A stretch of 7,511 bases of DNA, from NCBI GenBank assembly GCA_030834765.1, contig JAUQXG010000511.1:1-7511 (forward strand). The letters run 5' to 3'. A model generated the notes under the pieces. That model had not been told where the DNA came from. It saw only the letters and a program-made list of their open reading frames with translations, and did not search any database. Position numbers and translations under genes: made by a program. The stretch comes from Lutispora sp. (GTDB lineage: Bacteria; Bacillota; Clostridia; Lutisporales; Lutisporaceae). Shown here piece by piece: positions 1 to 7,510 of the stretch; the first letter of the stretch is position 1, and the number at the start of each line of letters is the position of its first letter.

Positions 1-1
1 C

Positions 2-961
2 AGTGAACAAGCCACCATGATGCTGGGTTATCTATCAACCTTTGATATTGATTTTTTTCATTTAAACCTTGCTGAGGTTTTACAGGATGCTTATTCAGCC
101 GATTTCGCATTTACATATTATATTGAAAATGGTACCACTAGCCTTCCAAATGCACTTTATAAAGAGCTTCATGATAAAGTCAAATTTCGATTCAAGATTC
201 AAGTAGATGGAATCTATGAAGCCTCAAAGGATGAAGGTGTAATTCTCAAATTTAGGGATTTAAATACTGGTACAACAGCCATGGAAAAGTTTGATTACAT
301 CATATGTGCCATACCTTTCTCAAGCTTAAGGCGTGTTGATATCAATCCTCTTTTCGGCGTTGTGAAGATGCAGGCAATCAATGAGCTAAACTATGAGGTA
401 GCACAAAAGACCGCAATATTCTTTAAAGAAAGATTCTGGGAAAAATATCCTTATGATATTGTTGGTGGAGATACAGTGACGGATCTGCCTTTGATCGATT
501 TATTTTATCCATCGGATCACGCAATGCCAATCAAAGGAATATATAATGGCTGGCAAATGAGACCAGGGAAATCTCCCAATGAACCTGGTGTAATGCTTGC
601 CTCTTACAATTGGGGACAAAATGCAATCAGACTAGGTGGTGAAGAAATAGGCTTAAGAATTGATGATGTAAAAAGATATGTTGCAGAAATTCATGGACTC
701 TCAAGGGCCTACATTGATTCTATAACCTTGGGTTATGCCTCTATAAATTGGGGCATACAGCCTTACGTTTGGGGTGGCTTAACCTTTTATGAGCCTTTAG
801 ACAAGACTCTTTTTGCCTATAATGTAACACAACCGGAATTTAACGGAAAAGTTCAGTTTGCAGGGGAACATATATCTCAAAAACATGGCTGGATCAACGG
901 TGCTCTTCAAACAGGCATGATCGCTGCAAATGAAATCGCAAGAGCGATCATTAAAAAATAA
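2..961 (+). CDS. Flavin-dependent amine oxidase (L-amino acid / monoamine oxidase family), 5'-truncated by the window edge
   Basis: This is the C-terminal part of an FAD-dependent amine oxidase, a family that oxidatively deaminates amines or amino acids. The frame is open from base 2 with no stop, so the gene starts left of the window. The ATG codons at 17 and 20 are internal: nothing resembling an SD precedes them and the protein would lack the N-terminal FAD Rossmann motif. About 319 residues are visible of a usual 450-550. Counting from base 2, the family landmarks are DYIICAIP (98-105), the KERFWEK segment (about 142-148), VMLASYNWG (197-205), and the FAD-contacting C-terminal signature GEHISQKHGWINGALQTG (288-305). 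It looks closest to the YobN-like L-amino acid oxidases of Firmicutes, but the substrate cannot be read from this part. No signal peptide can be judged. The gene converges on dnaJ and is unrelated to the chaperone operon. Confidence 0.9.
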   Translation, partial: SEQATMMLGYLSTFDIDFFHLNLAEVLQDAYSADFAFTYYIENGTTSLPNALYKELHDKVKFRFKIQVDGIYEASKDEGVILKFRDLNTGTTAMEKFDYIICAIPFSSLRRVDINPLFGVVKMQAINELNYEVAQKTAIFFKERFWEKYPYDIVGGDTVTDLPLIDLFYPSDHAMPIKGIYNGWQMRPGKSPNEPGVMLASYNWGQNAIRLGGEEIGLRIDDVKRYVAEIHGLSRAYIDSITLGYASINWGIQPYVWGGLTFYEPLDKTLFAYNVTQPEFNGKVQFAGEHISQKHGWINGALQTGMIAANEIARAIIKK

Positions 962-968
962 AAAAATA

Positions 969-1000
969 GGATGTAACAAAATTTATGTTTTGTTACATCC
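969..1000. terminator. Bidirectional intrinsic terminator between the amine oxidase gene and dnaJ
   Basis: A perfect 13-bp stem (GGATGTAACAAAA at 969-981 pairing with TTTTGTTACATCC at 988-1000) closes a 6-nt loop. On the minus strand it is followed by TATTTTTTTATTTTTT, an excellent U-tract for ending the dnaJ transcript. On the plus strand it is followed by TTTATTCTATTT, a weaker but usable tract for the amine oxidase gene. The stem base lies 6 nt from the dnaJ stop and 7 nt from the amine oxidase stop, so the two convergent genes appear to share one terminator. Confidence 0.93.
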
Positions 1001-1006
1001 TTTATT

Positions 1007-2146
1007 CTATTTCCCAAAAGCATCCTTCACTTTATCAAATATTGATTTTCCAAAGCTATCTCCCGATATCTCTGCAAATTTCTTTAAAAGTTCTTTCTGC
1101 TTTTCATTCAATTTTTTAGGGACGATTACCTTTACAGTAAAGTATTGATCTCCTCTTGATGAACCTCTCAGGCTTGGTATTCCTTTCCCTTTCAGTTTAA
1201 AGGTACTTCCGGTTTGTGTACCTTCAGGTATGGTGAATTTTGCATCACCATCTAGGGTAGGTATATTAATTTCATCACCTAGAGCTGCTTGAACAAAGGA
1301 AATCGGCATTTCAGAATATACGTTAACTCCATCTCTCTTAAAGAGCTTATGAGATTTTACTCTAATATAGATGTATAAATCTCCATTAGGGCCGCCTTTT
1401 TCTCCTGGTTCACCTTCTCCGCGAAGAGGAATAACAGATCCATTATCCACACCTGCCGGAATATCAAGGGTAATCTTTCTATTCTTTTTAACAGTGCCTT
1501 TTCCATAGCAGCTGCTGCATTTATCTTTTATTATTTTTCCTGTGCCTCTGCATTCATCGCAAGGCCTTACATTTACTACTTTCCCAAGAAGGGTGTTTTG
1601 GGTATATCTTACTTCACCTACACCACCGCAGGTTCTGCAAGTATCAACCTTGCTGCCTGGCTTCGCACCAGTTCCTTTGCACTCACTGCAATTCTCATTT
1701 CTCGCTATTGTTACATCTTTCTTTATACCAAAAGCTGCTTCTTCAAACTCAATCTCCATTTCGTATTTCAGATCAGCACCTTTTTGAGGCCCGCCTCTTC
1801 TTCTGCCAGCGCCACCTCCGCCGCCAAAAAACATGTCAAAAATATCTCCAAAACCACCTACATCACCTTCAAAGCCTCCGAAGCCACTAAATCCGCCAGC
1901 ACCTCCAAATCCATTTGGATCTGTTCCAGCATGGCCAAATTGATCATATCTTCCACGCTTTTCTTTATCACTTAATACTTCGTAGGCTTCGTTTGCTTCT
2001 TTAAACTTAGCTTCAGATTCTTTGTTATCTGGGTTCATATCAGGATGATACTTTTTTGCAAGCTGTCTATATGCCTTTTTTATTTCTTCTTCCGAGGCTC
2101 CTTTGCTGACTCCGAGCACTTCGTAGTAATCTCTTTTAACTGCCAC
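1007..2146 (-). CDS. dnaJ: Chaperone protein DnaJ (Hsp40)
   Basis: DnaJ is the cytoplasmic co-chaperone that binds unfolded clients, passes them to DnaK and stimulates DnaK ATP hydrolysis. At 379 residues it is a full-length type I Hsp40. The order is: J domain (1-70) with the HPD triad at 34-36; Gly/Phe-rich linker (about 71-123); zinc-binding domain with four CxxCxGxG repeats at 153-160 (CSECKGTG), 170-177 (CRTCGGVG), 196-203 (CDECRGTG) and 210-217 (CSSCYGKG); then the C-terminal client-binding and dimerisation domains. All eight zinc cysteines are present. Translation starts at GTG, with GAGGTG (2152-2157) five bases upstream; the second residue onward ([12 protein letters not shown]) matches the family start. 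It is the last gene of the hrcA operon, 111 bp after dnaK, and ends just before a strong terminator. It should be induced by heat through relief of HrcA repression at CIRCE. Confidence 0.98.
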   Translation of the reverse strand: MAVKRDYYEVLGVSKGASEEEIKKAYRQLAKKYHPDMNPDNKESEAKFKEANEAYEVLSDKEKRGRYDQFGHAGTDPNGFGGAGGFSGFGGFEGDVGGFGDIFDMFFGGGGGAGRRRGGPQKGADLKYEMEIEFEEAAFGIKKDVTIARNENCSECKGTGAKPGSKVDTCRTCGGVGEVRYTQNTLLGKVVNVRPCDECRGTGKIIKDKCSSCYGKGTVKKNRKITLDIPAGVDNGSVIPLRGEGEPGEKGGPNGDLYIYIRVKSHKLFKRDGVNVYSEMPISFVQAALGDEINIPTLDGDAKFTIPEGTQTGSTFKLKGKGIPSLRGSSRGDQYFTVKVIVPKKLNEKQKELLKKFAEISGDSFGKSIFDKVKDAFGK

Positions 2147-2151
2147 TGTTA

Positions 2152-2160
2152 CACCTCACC
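2152..2160 (-). promoter_or_regulatory. dnaJ ribosome binding site, setting a GTG start
   Basis: The minus strand reads GGTGAGGTG, five bases before the GTG at 2146-2144. No ATG in frame lies nearby, and the protein beginning [11 protein letters not shown] aligns with the usual DnaJ N terminus, so the GTG is the start. Confidence 0.8.
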
Positions 2161-2167
2161 AACTTTA

Positions 2168-2252
2168 AACGTTTGAAAATGAACGATAGTTGTTTATTGC
2201 TTGCGCAAAATGTTTATTGCTGCGCAACAAAACTCGTTCATTTTCAAATGTT
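2168..2252. repeat. Large palindromic element between dnaK and dnaJ
   Basis: Outer arms at 2172-2186 (TTTGAAAATGAACGA) and 2234-2248 are perfect 15-bp inverted complements. Allowing one mismatch (2171/2249) they extend to 2168-2186 and 2234-2252. The 47-bp interior holds a tandem repeat with further small hairpins. It begins 5 bases after the dnaK stop and ends 7 bases before the dnaJ SD. In the minus-strand transcript it would fold into a long stem-loop, but no U-tract follows, so it is not a normal terminator. It could be an mRNA stability or processing element setting the DnaK:DnaJ ratio, a partial attenuator, or a dispersed MITE/REP-like palindrome. The sequence shows the structure; the role is inference. 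Confidence 0.8.
2191..2230. repeat. Imperfect tandem duplication (20-bp period) inside the dnaK-dnaJ palindrome
   Basis: Copy 1 (2191-2210) is TGTTTATTGCTTGCGCAAAA. Copy 2 (2211-2230) begins with the same 10 bases and continues TGCGCAACAA, differing by one deleted T and the tail. Each copy contains a mini-hairpin (TTGC-TTGC-GCAA and TTGC-TGC-GCAA). TTGCGCA of copy 1 (2201-2207) can alternatively pair with TGCGCAA of copy 2 (2221-2227), so two folds of the loop compete. Confidence 0.8.
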
Positions 2253-2257
2253 AATAA

Positions 2258-4105
<1,848 letters not shown>

Positions 4106-4140
4106 TTATTTTTCCTCCTTAAATTCTCTCAATATATTTT

Positions 4141-4704
4141 TTAACTTTTTACAGCCACCTGTACTAAAGATGGTCTGACTACTTTATTTCCTAGCATATA
4201 GCCTTTTTGCATAACTGACTTGATTTTATTTTCATCTTCTTCGCATGCTTCACATTGCATGACTGCATGATGCATATTGGGATCAAAGTCGCATCCTTCA
4301 CTTTGGATTTCCTTTACTCCATTCTTTTCCATCACATTGATAAGCTGTTTCTGCACCATTTCTATACCATCTACGTATTTTGCATCCAGATTGTCTGACT
4401 TAAAGGAGCATATACCTCTGTCCAAATTGTCTAGTACTGGTAGAATATCTGTAACGATAGACTCTAGTGCGAAAGAGTACATCTCTTCTCTTTCCTTTGC
4501 AACTCTTTTTTTGTAATTTTCAAAATCCGCTTGAAGTCTCATTAGTCTATTCATATAATCGTCACTTTGCTTCGCTTTTTCTTCTAATTCTTTTTTTAGG
4601 TTCTCAAGCTCATTTTCGCCTGTTTGTATCTCTTCTTCCATTACGGTCTTTACCTCATTCTCTTCTTTTGTTTCTTGATCGATCTTTTCTTTTTTTTGCT
4701 TCAT
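4141..4704 (-). CDS. grpE: Nucleotide exchange factor GrpE
   Basis: GrpE releases ADP from DnaK, completing the Hsp70 cycle; it acts as a dimer in the cytoplasm. The 187-residue length is normal. Residues 1-45 are highly charged and Glu/Lys-rich (disordered tail running into coiled coil). The long dimerisation helix follows, with RLQADFENYKKRVAKE (56-71), then a four-helix-bundle segment including SIVTDILPVLDNLDRG (82-97). The C-terminal beta domain has the family signature: DFDPNMHHAV (139-148) and QKGYMLGNKVVRPSLVQVA (166-184). One oddity is four cysteines (99, 138, 151, 154), the last two forming a CEAC motif in the domain that contacts DnaK. The ATG is preceded by AAGGTGG (4713-4719) at eight bases. 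It lies 57 bp after hrcA, across a small hairpin, and 35 bp before dnaK. Confidence 0.98.
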   Translation of the reverse strand: MKQKKEKIDQETKEENEVKTVMEEEIQTGENELENLKKELEEKAKQSDDYMNRLMRLQADFENYKKRVAKEREEMYSFALESIVTDILPVLDNLDRGICSFKSDNLDAKYVDGIEMVQKQLINVMEKNGVKEIQSEGCDFDPNMHHAVMQCEACEEDENKIKSVMQKGYMLGNKVVRPSLVQVAVKS

Positions 4705-4738
4705 TTATCAGCCCACCTTATGATTATATTATATATGT

Positions 4739-4759
4739 ATAGGAGGGATTGCCTCCTAT
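4739..4759. repeat. Small hairpin between hrcA and grpE
   Basis: An 8-bp perfect stem, ATAGGAGG (4739-4746) against CCTCCTAT (4752-4759), closes a 5-nt loop two bases after the hrcA stop codon. The minus-strand transcript continues ACATATATAATATAATC with no U-run, so ordinary intrinsic termination is unlikely. It may be an RNA processing or stabilising hairpin at the 5' side of the grpE-dnaK-dnaJ part of the message. The structure is visible; the function is inference. Confidence 0.65.
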
Positions 4760-4761
4760 TC

Positions 4762-5793
4762 CTAGCGGTTTAAAAGCTTTGTCAAAATCTCTGTCATGTT
4801 TCCCTTTACACAATCCACAATGGAGATTACTTTTGTATAATCCATTCGAGTTGGCCCTACCACTCCGATTGAGCCAATTGTCTTTCCATTTATTTTATAG
4901 GTAGCTGTTATAACGCTGCAGTCGTTAAGCTGCTCATATTTGTTCTCACTGCCTATAGCAACACTTACATCATTTTCTGCTTCATTCAGAAGATTAAAAA
5001 GCATCTCTTTTTCTTCAAGTATATTGAAAAACTCTCTTGCTCTATCAATATCTTTGAACTCTGGTAGGTTTAGCATATTCGCTGCTCCATCATGGTATAT
5101 TTCAGTTTTATCGGTATACTGAAGGGTTCTTATAATTTCCAACAAAACCTGTTCAGCGATATCGTGATACCCATTCATCCGAAGCATTAACTCTTTTATC
5201 ATCCCATCATTGATGTCTTGTACTGACAATCCTTCAAATACTTCGTTAAATATCCGAGTTAATTTATCAACCAAATCATGTGACAAGTCCTTTGTTACTC
5301 TGATAACACCATTTTTTGCTATTCCAGAATTGGTTATGAGTACAATAAGCAAAGTAGTGGTATCAATTTTTATGAGCTGTATCCGCTTTAACATGGCCGA
5401 TTTCATCTGAGGAGCCATAGCAATAGATGTATAGCTTGTTAATTGAGATAAAAGCTTAGATGCATGTTTTATAAGGCGGTCAATTTCTCCTAATGTGTCA
5501 AAGAATTCTGTTTTAATGAATTCCTGATGCATCTCGATTATTTTCTGCTGCGCTAATATTTGATTCACATACACTCTATAACCTTTATCAGAAGGAATTC
5601 TTCCTGACGAAGTATGAGGCTGCTCTATATACCCCATTTCCTCAAGATCCGCCATCTCATTTCTAATCGTTGCAGGGCTTATTGCTGTCAGGTATTTTTT
5701 TGAAATGGTCCTAGATCCTACAGGTTCAGCTGTATTGATATAATCTTCTATTATCGCTTGTAGAATTAGTTGTTTTCTATCTCCAATATTCAC
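4762..5793 (-). CDS. hrcA: Heat-inducible transcription repressor HrcA
   Basis: HrcA is the DNA-binding repressor of class I heat-shock genes; it binds CIRCE and in known species is kept active by GroEL. The full length of 343 residues is typical. Residues 1-75 form the N-terminal winged helix-turn-helix, with EPVGSRT (23-29), SPATIRNEMADLEE (39-52) and PHTSSGRIPSDKGYR (59-73), all hallmarks of the family. The C-terminal regulatory domain contains AIGSEN (279-284), CSVITATYK (292-300) and IGVVGPTRMDY (309-319). The start is GTG at 5793-5791, seven bases after AAGGTGG; the ATG four bases upstream is out of frame and soon hits a stop. It is the first gene after the promoter and CIRCE operator, so it is autoregulated, and it leads grpE, dnaK and dnaJ. 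Confidence 0.98.
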   Translation of the reverse strand: MNIGDRKQLILQAIIEDYINTAEPVGSRTISKKYLTAISPATIRNEMADLEEMGYIEQPHTSSGRIPSDKGYRVYVNQILAQQKIIEMHQEFIKTEFFDTLGEIDRLIKHASKLLSQLTSYTSIAMAPQMKSAMLKRIQLIKIDTTTLLIVLITNSGIAKNGVIRVTKDLSHDLVDKLTRIFNEVFEGLSVQDINDGMIKELMLRMNGYHDIAEQVLLEIIRTLQYTDKTEIYHDGAANMLNLPEFKDIDRAREFFNILEEKEMLFNLLNEAENDVSVAIGSENKYEQLNDCSVITATYKINGKTIGSIGVVGPTRMDYTKVISIVDCVKGNMTEILTKLLNR

Positions 5794-5800
5794 TCATTCA

Positions 5801-5807
5801 CCACCTT
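5801..5807 (-). promoter_or_regulatory. hrcA ribosome binding site, setting a GTG start
   Basis: The minus strand reads AAGGTGG with seven bases before the GTG at 5793-5791. It begins two bases after the end of CIRCE, so a folded CIRCE stem in the mRNA would sit directly against the SD. Confidence 0.8.
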
Positions 5808-5808
5808 G

Positions 5809-5835
5809 TTAGCACTCTACATCTTCGAGTGCTAA
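5809..5835. promoter_or_regulatory. CIRCE operator (HrcA binding site)
   Basis: TTAGCACTC at 5809-5817 and GAGTGCTAA at 5827-5835 form the perfect consensus 9-bp inverted repeat with the canonical 9-bp spacer (TACATCTTC). This is the known HrcA operator of class I heat-shock operons. It lies in the predicted 5' untranslated leader of hrcA, a few bases after the expected transcription start, so bound HrcA would block initiation or early elongation. No second copy is seen elsewhere in the window. Confidence 0.98.
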
Positions 5836-5845
5836 TTCTGATTTA

Positions 5846-5874
5846 AAAATATCACTACCAATATTCTTTGTCAA
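5846..5874 (-). promoter_or_regulatory. Sigma-A-type promoter of the hrcA-grpE-dnaK-dnaJ operon
   Basis: The minus strand has a consensus -35 TTGACA (5869-5874), a 17-bp spacer, and a -10 TATTTT (5846-5851, four of six consensus bases). A start about seven bases downstream, near 5839, would put CIRCE immediately after the transcription start, as in other CIRCE-controlled operons. The leader to the GTG would be about 45 nt. Confidence 0.85.
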
Positions 5875-5915
5875 TAGTTTTTGATAAATTTTTATGATAA
5901 TTCCACAAAAACTAT
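5874..5915. repeat. Inverted repeat spanning the hemW 3' end and the edge of the hrcA -35 box
   Basis: ATAGTTTTTG (5874-5883) and CAAAAACTAT (5906-5915) are perfect 10-bp complements separated by 22 bp. The right-hand arm encodes the last residues of HemW and the left-hand arm touches the -35 box. The arms are AT-rich and no U-tract follows in the transcribed direction, so it is at best a weak terminator for hemW. A protein-binding site or chance are alternatives. Confidence 0.5.
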
Positions 5916-7016
5916 ATTGGATAAGTCTCTTCCCTTGCTTGTTAATATTATGTTTCCGCAGGTTTGCATCATTAAATCATTTTTTTTCAGATAATCTAGC
6001 TTTTTACCATACTTCTGAAAAAAGTCTATTTCATATTTCATTTCAAATTCTTTGATATTTACCCCTTCATTTAGCCTAAGTCCCAGGAAAAGACTTTCCC
6101 ACATATGGTCTTCCTTGCTTAATTGCTCTTCGCCTAAAACAGGCAGTTTTCCGGAATTTATAGTTTCTATATACTGATCAATAGGTGAAATGTTCCAAAA
6201 CCTTTTTCCAAAAAGCTTTGAATGACTTCCTGCCCCCACTCCGAGATATTCTTCATTATGCCAATATACAAGGTTATGTTTGCATGCAAAACCAGGTTTG
6301 GCAAAATTTGATATTTCATACTGCTTGCATCCATAAGAGTCCAAAACTTCTATGGCTCTGTGATACATATCAATATCCAGATCTTCATCAGGCATTATTA
6401 TTTTGCCCTTCTTTTGCATATTATAAAGCTTTGTTCCTTCTTCAAGCTTTAAGCTATAGCAAGAAATATGCTCCACACCCAGACTGCAAACTTGATTTAG
6501 GGTTTCCTCCCACATCTCCATCGTTTGCCCAGGAAGTGCAAACATGAGATCTACATTTATATTATGAAATCCCGCAGCTTTTGCTGACTTAAAGCTATTT
6601 ATAAACTCTTCTCTTGAATGGATTCTTCCTATACTTTGAAGCAAGGGATCTTGCCAAGCTTGAAGGCCTATACTTAACCTGTTTATTCCGAAGTCTTTAT
6701 ATACTTCTAGACTTTTTTCATTTAATGTACCTGGATTGCATTCTATGGATATCTCTGCATCAGGTTCTCTATCTTTTTTCACTGCTTCTAATATTTCACC
6801 TATAAAAAGACAATTAATAAGGGTGGGGGTACCCCCACCGATAAAAATTGTCTTAAAATTAAATTTATGATCCATCTTATATAAGTTTATTTCTTTTATT
6901 AATGCTTTTACATATGCTTCCGCCTTACCTATTTTGCCTTCATAAGAATTAAAATCACAATACAGGCATTTTTTTTGACAAAAGGGTATGTGTATATATA
7001 AACCGATATTTTTCAT
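5892..7016 (-). CDS. hemW: Radical SAM heme chaperone HemW
   Basis: HemW is a radical-SAM-family protein that binds heme and is thought to deliver it to hemoproteins; it was long misnamed a HemN-like coproporphyrinogen III oxidase. The 374-residue length fits HemW. Near the N terminus is C13-x3-C17-x2-C20 for the [4Fe-4S] cluster, followed by D21-F22; HemW has Phe where true HemN has a fourth Cys. The SAM-binding glycine motif GGGTPT is at 60-65. The heme-binding HNxxYW motif appears as HNLVYW (247-252). The C-terminal HemW domain follows. The ATG is preceded by TAGGAGAG with eight bases between AGGAG and the start; this SD contains the lepA stop, and the genes are 11 bp apart, so they are probably co-transcribed. 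Codons 60-65 form a perfect GC-rich palindrome in the DNA. Confidence 0.96.
   Translation of the reverse strand: MKNIGLYIHIPFCQKKCLYCDFNSYEGKIGKAEAYVKALIKEINLYKMDHKFNFKTIFIGGGTPTLINCLFIGEILEAVKKDREPDAEISIECNPGTLNEKSLEVYKDFGINRLSIGLQAWQDPLLQSIGRIHSREEFINSFKSAKAAGFHNINVDLMFALPGQTMEMWEETLNQVCSLGVEHISCYSLKLEEGTKLYNMQKKGKIIMPDEDLDIDMYHRAIEVLDSYGCKQYEISNFAKPGFACKHNLVYWHNEEYLGVGAGSHSKLFGKRFWNISPIDQYIETINSGKLPVLGEEQLSKEDHMWESLFLGLRLNEGVNIKEFEMKYEIDFFQKYGKKLDYLKKNDLMMQTCGNIILTSKGRDLSNIVFVELS
6822..6839. repeat. Perfect 18-bp GC-rich palindrome inside hemW
   Basis: GGTGGGGGTACCCCCACC is identical to its reverse complement. It is exactly six codons in frame (GGT GGG GGT ACC CCC ACC), encoding GGGTPT of the SAM-binding motif. 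In mRNA it can form a 7-bp GC-rich stem with a GUAC tetraloop. The GGG, CCC and ACC codons stand out in an otherwise AT-rich gene. Confidence 0.9.
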
Positions 7017-7024
7017 ATAGGGCT

Positions 7025-7030
7025 CTCCTA
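7025..7030 (-). promoter_or_regulatory. hemW ribosome binding site overlapping the lepA stop codon
   Basis: The minus strand reads TAGGAG, in which TAG is the lepA stop and AGGAG the hemW SD, eight bases before the hemW ATG. A ribosome ending lepA would sit on the hemW initiation site, which suggests translational coupling. Confidence 0.75.
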
Positions 7031-7510
7031 ATCGTTTAACTTCAATACTGACATAAATGCTTCTTGCGGAAGCTCTACACTTCCTACTTGCCTCATGCGC
7101 TTCTTTCCTTCTTTTTGTTTTTCAAGAAGCTTTTTCTTTCTGGTAATATCTCCCCCATAGCATTTGGCAAGAACATCTTTTCTCATTGCTTTTATTGTTT
7201 CTCTAGCAATTACTTTTTGTCCAACGGCTGCCTGTATGGGGATTTCAAACATTTGTCTTGGTATGACATCCTTTAACTTTTCAGCCATCGCTCTGCCTCT
7301 GCCATAGGCTTTCTCCTTATGCACGATAAAGGATAGTGCATCTACGATTTCTCCATTTAACATCATATCCAGTTTCACTAGATCAGACTTTTCGTAACCC
7401 TTCAGCTCATAATCAAAGGAAGCATATCCTCTTGTCCTTGATTTTAATGCATCGAAGAAGTCATATATGATTTCATTTAAAGGCAAATCATAATGCAGTA
7501 TAGCCCTTGT
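7028..7510 (-). CDS. lepA: Elongation factor 4 (LepA), C-terminal part, 5'-truncated by the window edge
   Basis: LepA/EF4 is a ribosome-associated translational GTPase related to EF-G. Only the last 160 codons of about 600 are here; the GTPase domain lies beyond the right edge. The frame reads [20 protein letters not shown] at the edge, continuing through [15 protein letters not shown], a conserved domain V region, and then the LepA-specific C-terminal domain with [40 protein letters not shown] and a final [12 protein letters not shown]. The basic [14 protein letters not shown] stretch is the characteristic RNA-contacting segment. The TTG at 7486-7484 is an internal leucine (YDLPLNE), not a start. 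The TAG stop lies inside the hemW SD. lepA followed by hemW and hrcA is the usual order in many Firmicutes. Confidence 0.97.
   Translation of the reverse strand, partial: TRAILHYDLPLNEIIYDFFDALKSRTRGYASFDYELKGYEKSDLVKLDMMLNGEIVDALSFIVHKEKAYGRGRAMAEKLKDVIPRQMFEIPIQAAVGQKVIARETIKAMRKDVLAKCYGGDITRKKKLLEKQKEGKKRMRQVGSVELPQEAFMSVLKLND

Noticed and set aside
17..22. ATG ATG as the start of the amine oxidase gene
   Set aside because: The frame is open to the window edge, no SD precedes these codons, and the protein would lack the N-terminal FAD-binding region that the family needs.
930..1148. Plus-strand open frame running across the terminator into dnaJ
   Set aside because: It overlaps the end of the oxidase gene, the terminator hairpin and the antisense of dnaJ, with no plausible SD or family features.
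2191..2230. CRISPR-like repeat
   Set aside because: There are only two adjacent copies with no spacer between them and they sit inside a palindrome; no cas genes are present.
2168..2252. Intrinsic terminator after dnaK
   Set aside because: The stem is long, but no U-run follows in the transcribed direction and dnaJ begins just downstream with its own SD.
4106..4140. Second CIRCE or separate promoter in front of dnaK
   Set aside because: The 35-bp gap holds only the dnaK SD and AT-rich sequence; no TTAGCACTC or GAGTGCTAA arm is present.
4721..4740. Possible internal promoter before grpE (TATAAT sequences on the minus strand)
   Set aside because: The TATAAT matches come from a simple AT-rich run; no acceptable -35 lies about 17 bp upstream and there is no extended -10 TG.
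7484..7486. TTG as a start codon giving a 152-residue protein
   Set aside because: It encodes the leucine of the conserved LepA stretch HYDLPLNE and the frame continues upstream to the window edge.
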